This document shows positions 59,101 through 64,000 of a stretch of DNA of 64,000 nt, piece by piece. Position 1 is the first letter of the stretch; the number at the start of each line of letters is the position of its first letter. Origin of the DNA: Taeniopygia guttata. Its lineage: Eukaryota > Chordata > Aves > Passeriformes > Estrildidae. Under the pieces are notes generated by a model. That model was not told the origin of the DNA, did not search any database, and saw only the letters and a program-made list of their open reading frames with translations. Made by a program: the position numbers and the translations under genes. Where the stretch lies: positions 17,887,001 to 17,951,000 of the forward strand of contig NC_133036.1 in assembly GCF_048771995.1 (NCBI RefSeq). Reading direction: 5' to 3'.

Positions 59101-61392
59101 TCTAGCATCATACCTTTGAGTATTTTACCCACTGCATTTATCTCTTCTACTGCTAAATTTTTCCCTTTATCTTGTTAACTCAGTATGTATGTGTTGCTCT
59201 TCTCAGGCTGAGGGAGTGAAAGTAAATACAAAAATGAGAGCATGGGGACCATTTCAGGAAAATAGGAATGGTCAACTATTTTTATCTTTGCCTTCTGAAG
59301 GGAAGGAGGTGAGCATTTTCTGACAAGAAACTCTTTAATAGTTAAAGTTTGTTTTAAGCCCATGTCACATCTCAGGCTCTCCTGAGAACTGAAATCTCTT
59401 CTCTCTTCTCATGGGGCTGAATCATTCAATTGTGTCTCCAGGCTCTGGCCTTAAACATTTCTTTATTGCATGAGTGCAGAAGAGCTGAATCTGCTTATGG
59501 TTTCTCATTGGAATGCATTATAAAATCTTTTGTAAATGTGTGAATGTTCCTTACAGTTACAGGGATCCAGGGTCCCATTAAAATAAACAGAATACCCCAA
59601 TAACTATTGTACAGACACTCAAAGCATCTGTTTCCCAATACATTGTAGAGCTTGCACTGGGGACTGACTTAATAAAGGTGACTTGGATATAGAGACAAGC
59701 ACAGAGGATGAAGGTAATATAATTTTAGGGGCACACAGAAGCCTTACATTGACTGCTGCTTGGTAAGAAGGATTAAATTGCTGAAATAATAATCAGGAGA
59801 ACAAGAATAAACTCTCCCAGAGAAAGCAGAAGCTGAAGTTTTCTGTTCAGGCAGTAATTTGAGGCAAAGCTTTTGGGATGCAAAGTTTCAAAGGAGTACA
59901 ATGGTTTGGAAAAGAGCAAAGAAAACTTTTTGTTTCTTCATGCATATAGGATGTATTTTAATGTAACAAATTACAGTGGCAATGTACAGCTCCTTTGACT
60001 AGAACTGTAATACTTTATAAGACAGAAAATATTCCTTTTTTAGACTATGGAGAAAACTCTGTTATTTGTTATTCTAATATATCAGCAACAGTGTGCGTGC
60101 AAGTGATAGATTTTCACTGGCTGTAGTGAAAATAAAAGCATCTCAAGAAAGGCCAATACTGTGCCAAATGGTGCTGGGAAAGCACCAACATGAAAGCCTT
60201 GTCCAGCCAATATTATTTCCTGATTATAAAACATTTAATCCTTTTCTTTTGCAGTAAATAAATAAAAAATGTAAAAGTCAAGGATGAGCTCTTGCTTTAC
60301 TTCCCTCATTTAAAAAGGAAAAAGTTGCCACAAGATATTCTATCAGTAGCCAAAGTATAGAATGCTGTGAAACATTGAGAACATCAAGTTTCTAAAAATG
60401 TTTCATTTTCTTTACTTATCCACTCCATTTTTAAAAAGCCCTACCTAAACCACACTATCAAAGTCTCAAGTAAAACATATCTACAACTTAGCAGAGTCTC
60501 TCATACTTTGGTCTGTATAAAGTCTTTCCAAAAGTTGGTTGATCCTATCTGCTGAATAATTCGAGGCTTCCTTAGACCCAAGGGGTCCAAGAAAATGAGG
60601 ATTGAAACCCCTCATGAGTCCTTTTAAGCTCTAACTTTGTTACAAAGTTGTTTGTTGCTGAATTCCAGGCTGTAATAAAATAATGGTGTTGATTGTGATT
60701 GCCTGAATGGGAGTTTTTCCAGGGAAAGTCTTCTCTGGTAGGAGGAAAATGTGGTTTGTCAAATACAAAAATCTTGAGAGACATATTTTAATGATGTTTT
60801 ATTTACTTCAAGTAGCACTTTCCAACCAAGTGAGGTGAATGTTTTATTTTGTTGCTTGTCAAAAATGGAAGAGTAATTTCCATTTTGAAGTTACTTTTGA
60901 TTTCATGTATCCATTTTACAAAAACTATTTTCCAAATCAAACCAAACTTCTTCACAAAATAATGTTTAATTTTTATATTAGTTGTAGTAATAATAGTATC
61001 AAAATAAGAATTAAAATTAGAATTAGAAAGAAATAGAAGATGTACAGTGGATTATTCTGCCCAGCTCACAGCAGCAAACAGCTGTGAAAGTAGAAGGTGA
61101 CTCATTTTTAAAGCAGGTCATGAGCACAACCTTGTTCCAGCATCTTAGTTAATTTTTATTTTATTTTCACCAGTGGTCCTGTGCATGAACAGACCTAGGC
61201 ACCTTCTGAACTACCCTTAAATATCCTCTGCTTCTTGCCCAGCATTTACATTATCTCCTTCTGAAAATGTGTAAAGAGAAAATAAATGCGGGCCTCTCCT
61301 TTGGCTGGCACAGGAGAGGATTCCTCTCATATTATTAGTTCATATTGCACAGACTGGGGAGAAGCAAAATATACATGGATGGTCTTGGGCTT
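56191..61392. other. Unique non-coding DNA with one perfect hairpin
   Basis: No gene or large repeat is recognised. A GC-richer patch at 56,330-56,560 lacks CpG. The notable element is the inverted repeat at 58,202-58,231, listed separately. Confidence 0.5.
58202..58231. repeat. Perfect 12-bp inverted repeat (hairpin) with 6-nt loop
   Basis: AACACCTCCTCA (58,202-58,213), loop TGTAAG, then TGAGGAGGTGTT (58,220-58,231), an exact reverse complement. The stem is too short for a typical animal microRNA precursor and lies in otherwise unremarkable DNA. Confidence 0.95.
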
Positions 61393-62059
61393 TGTCCTGG
61401 CTTGTAAGATAAGCATGTATTCTATTTGCCATCTGTTGGAGGTTGGGCAGTTTTCTTATCTCTCCCAAGAACAATGTCTCCCTCCGGGGAGATATCTTCT
61501 GTTAATGGGCCATGGAATGATTCACTGCATGACTGGTGAAGTTCTATCATCCCATTGTGAGATGCTCCACCCAGAGGGAGGAGCCAAGCATCCCTACCTA
61601 CATAAAATCAGCACTTAAGGGACAGCAGAGCAGCCCTTTGCTGGATTCCCAGAGGAGCAGATCTCTTCTCTGCTGGATTCCCAGAGGAAGACCAGGCCCA
61701 CCTACTCCATCACCAGACCTTCAGAGAAAACTCCACCCTTCTACAGAATCACTGCTCCAGCAGCATTTCATCTGCCACTCCAGGAGGAGCAGCCACCATT
61801 TAACTGCACTACTACCAACACCCTGACTCCTCAGGGTGTCAGGTTTCTGACTCCATCACTAGTTTTGTTTGTACTAGTTACATTTCTTTAAATTTTTTTT
61901 TTTCCTAGTAAAGAACTGTTATTCCCATTTCCATATCTTTGCCTTGAGAGCCTTCTAATTTTGAAATTGTGGTAATTTGGAGGGAGGGGGTTTACCTTTT
62001 CCATTTCACAGGAGGCTTTTGCCTTCCTTCACAGACTCCTGTCTCTTCAAACCAAGGCA
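61393..62059 (+). mobile_element. Complete solo LTR with 5-bp target duplication (plus strand)
   Basis: The unit starts TGTCCTGGCTTGTAAGATAA and ends CTTCAAACCAAGGCA, both proper TG..CA termini. GGCTT stands directly on both sides (61,388-61,392 and 62,060-62,064). Interior blocks match a songbird LTR type I know: CATCTGTTGGAGGTTGGGCA, GAGATGCTCCACCCAGAGGG, GGACAGCAGAGCAGCCC, CTCCAGCAGCATTTCATCTG, CCTGACTCCTCAGGGTGTCA and TTGTGGTAATTTGGAGGGAG. A weak TATA (ACATAAAATC) lies near 61,600 and a variant polyadenylation signal AGTAAA near 61,909. The 5-bp duplication fits ERV-L-like integrases. No viral genes remain. Frames of 96-110 codons here are shadows. Confidence 0.93.
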
Positions 62060-64000
62060 GGCTTTCAGAGCAAATTCAAGGCAAGATCAAGAACATGTGG
62101 ATGTTTGTAAACAACCCATGGCAACATGCCTTTGTATGAGACTGGGCCCTTGACATGCTCAGTGAAGTTCATTTTCACTGGATTCCAAATGTGGTACCTA
62201 AACATCCTTCTGAACACTGCTATAAAGAAAACCTTAGCTGGTGCCAGAAGTACACAAAGTTCTTTCATTTGTAATTTGCCTCACAAAACATATCAACTGC
62301 CTTTGTTTTCATGAAAGGGTACACACAGTACTGTATTCCTGAGTGAGAATGGATTGGGAAAAGCCTAATCATTGTAATTATATTACTAAAAAAGAGGCTC
62401 TTGACACATTAAGGCACATAAGGGAAGAAAATACATACAGGGAAGGAATTTGTTAATCAGATTCAGAAGCATGTTTAAAAGGAGGCTGCAATAAGCATCA
62501 AAAATAAGCTAGTGGTTTACAATTACTCACTTGCTTGTTGGTCCACTCTATACTTCTGTTGAGATTCAATGAATCAAGCATTGAAAAGAAAAGCATTGTG
62601 GATGGAATAAATATCCCTCATTACACAAAGCAAGGACAAAACTCCATGCTGAAGTATGAAGACATTATAAACCTTCTGTAGAATTATTAGCTCTGCCTCA
62701 CAACTGAATTGATTACTCTCTTGGTGGATGTTAATAAAATAAAGCTTTAAAGTCAAGATGCCAGAATGTAAATTACCTTTTTCAATTACCCATTTGAGTC
62801 AATTCTCATGTCAATAACTTAAAAGATTACCACATGTGTGTTTGATACGTACACATCTGAATTTTGGTGAGGTTTTAAATTAAAGAACTATGGACTAATC
62901 ATTGTCTTGGATAGGTCTTTGGTTAATTCTGGAAGAAAAAAAATATTTCTAAGAACTCTGGTTCTTAGGTAACTCTGGTGTCTTTGCCACAAAGACTCTG
63001 ATATCTTTGGCACAAGGGGAATTCTAGGATTAGGTCAACCCAGAAACTAACTAGCTGTTATTTGGGGTTTAATGCTGGGCAAGATAAATCACACCTGAAG
63101 CAGCAGTGAAGGGAATTACATCTTAAAGCACTCTGCCTTTAAAGTCTTTCTATCCACTTTCTGAGAATGATTCTACTCACAAATTTCTGCTTGCAATAAT
63201 AATAGCAAGAAACAGGGCTTTCAGACATGAATTCACATAAACATTTAAATTTAACCTTGGGCTTTCTTTGCACACACTTTGAGAAGTTCATTTAGTGTGT
63301 GATAGAACCCCATTTTATGATTCCAGAGCCAGGACCTATTGCTTGAACCCAGAGATACATTTCTCAAAAGAGGAGTGGATGCAAATCTATCTTATGTAAG
63401 TACAAATACAGTTTTGACTGGATTGGTAGCAAATAAGAATTGGAAATTATTTTTTTAACATTGCCAGTTGCAGTCACACCACAGAGTGAATAATGAAAGG
63501 TTGGTCACTTTAAAAACAACCCAGGAACAAGCTGTAGGCAGACATACATTGTAATAAATGAAGATGTCTGTAAAAATGGAAACCTATCCACTGCTCATTC
63601 AGTACCAAAAATGGATGAATTTTTCAGACATTCTTCAATCAGTGAGCTCAGTCTAGCTGGAATAAAGGGGGCTTGGCTTTTTAGGTTTTGGGGTGGTCCT
63701 ATTTACACATTAAACAGAACTGTAAAACATCCTAAGTTAAATCTCAATCTTCATGCAGAAAAGATCATAATTTAAAGCTGGGATTTTTGTTCCCCAGAGC
63801 TAGAGATAATAATCTAATTGTTTTTAGTAAAGATGGCCTTCAGACCTACATTTAATGTACTTACCTGCCAAAACTTTCAATCTCTCCTGCACTACCTTCA
63901 GTACTGCAAAGTGCAGTCACATTGTTTAGGGAAATTTTACACAGCAGTTTAACACTTTATCCTAATGACAGCTTACATCCCTAAGTGTGGCTGGAAGAAG
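62060..64000. other. Unique non-coding DNA; candidate micro-exon listed separately
   Basis: AT-rich unique DNA to the window end. The phrases ACTCTGGTGTCTTTGCCACA and ACTCTGATATCTTTGGCACA (about 62,972 and 62,995) form an imperfect 20-bp tandem duplication. Confidence 0.5.
63865..63903 (-). other. Candidate 39-nt micro-exon (unproven)
   Basis: On the minus strand GACTGCACTTTGCAG is followed by 39 nt and then TTGGCAG|GTAAGTACA, a full-consensus 5' splice site. One frame across it reads LKVVQERLKVLA, an amphipathic helix-like peptide. The acceptor has a weak pyrimidine tract. No partner exon is seen, but the gene, if any, could continue beyond the window. Confidence 0.12.

Overview
The window looks like a gene-poor, non-coding stretch of a bird nuclear genome, most likely a songbird. 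Three things point there: at least seven fragments of the avian CR1 LINE (3'-end fragments with the CACAGAAT/ATTCTGTG octamer tail or the typical final block), several LTR types I associate with passerine endogenous retroviruses, and AT-rich, CpG-poor unique DNA between them. I found no complete protein-coding gene, tRNA, rRNA or CRISPR array. No open reading frame is long enough, conserved enough or embedded in enough splice context to be called a gene. The longest ones are low-complexity or chance frames.

Layout. 0-11.7 kb: unique DNA with two CR1 fragments (about 1.0-1.3 and 3.7-3.85 kb) and two LTRs lying tail to tail (about 4.1-5.4 kb). 11.77-12.27 kb: a 499-nt all-purine tract containing 449 bp of uninterrupted GGAA repeat. 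13.5-14.0 kb: a minus-strand CR1 with an expanded tail. 15.1 kb: an ATT microsatellite. 18.6 kb: a short CR1. 24.85-25.88 kb: a roughly 1-kb minus-strand LTR with readable TATA box and polyadenylation signal. 28.1-28.7 kb: a stretch that reads like a frame-shifted coding relic. 29.6 kb: a TG microsatellite. 31.28-31.67 kb: a solo LTR bounded by a direct repeat. 35.45-36.34 kb: an old minus-strand CR1. 39.6-43.8 kb: the most structured part, with two copies of one LTR family in inverted orientation (each flanked by a perfect 4-bp duplication), a CpG-rich and so probably young LTR, a TG-rich tract, and a CR1 in which a 38/51-bp unit has been amplified into a minisatellite. 48.4 kb: a CR1. 61.39-62.06 kb: a full-length solo LTR with a perfect 5-bp target duplication.

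There is no operon-like or pathway logic to describe. The history recorded here is retroelement insertion, loss of retroviral interiors by LTR-LTR recombination, and later growth of tandem repeats. The target duplications are 4, 4, 5 and 6 (or 8) bp, so more than one class of retroviral integrase has acted in this 64 kb. A few short stretches have good splice-site signals around protein-like frames. They are listed at low confidence as candidate exons to test, not as genes.
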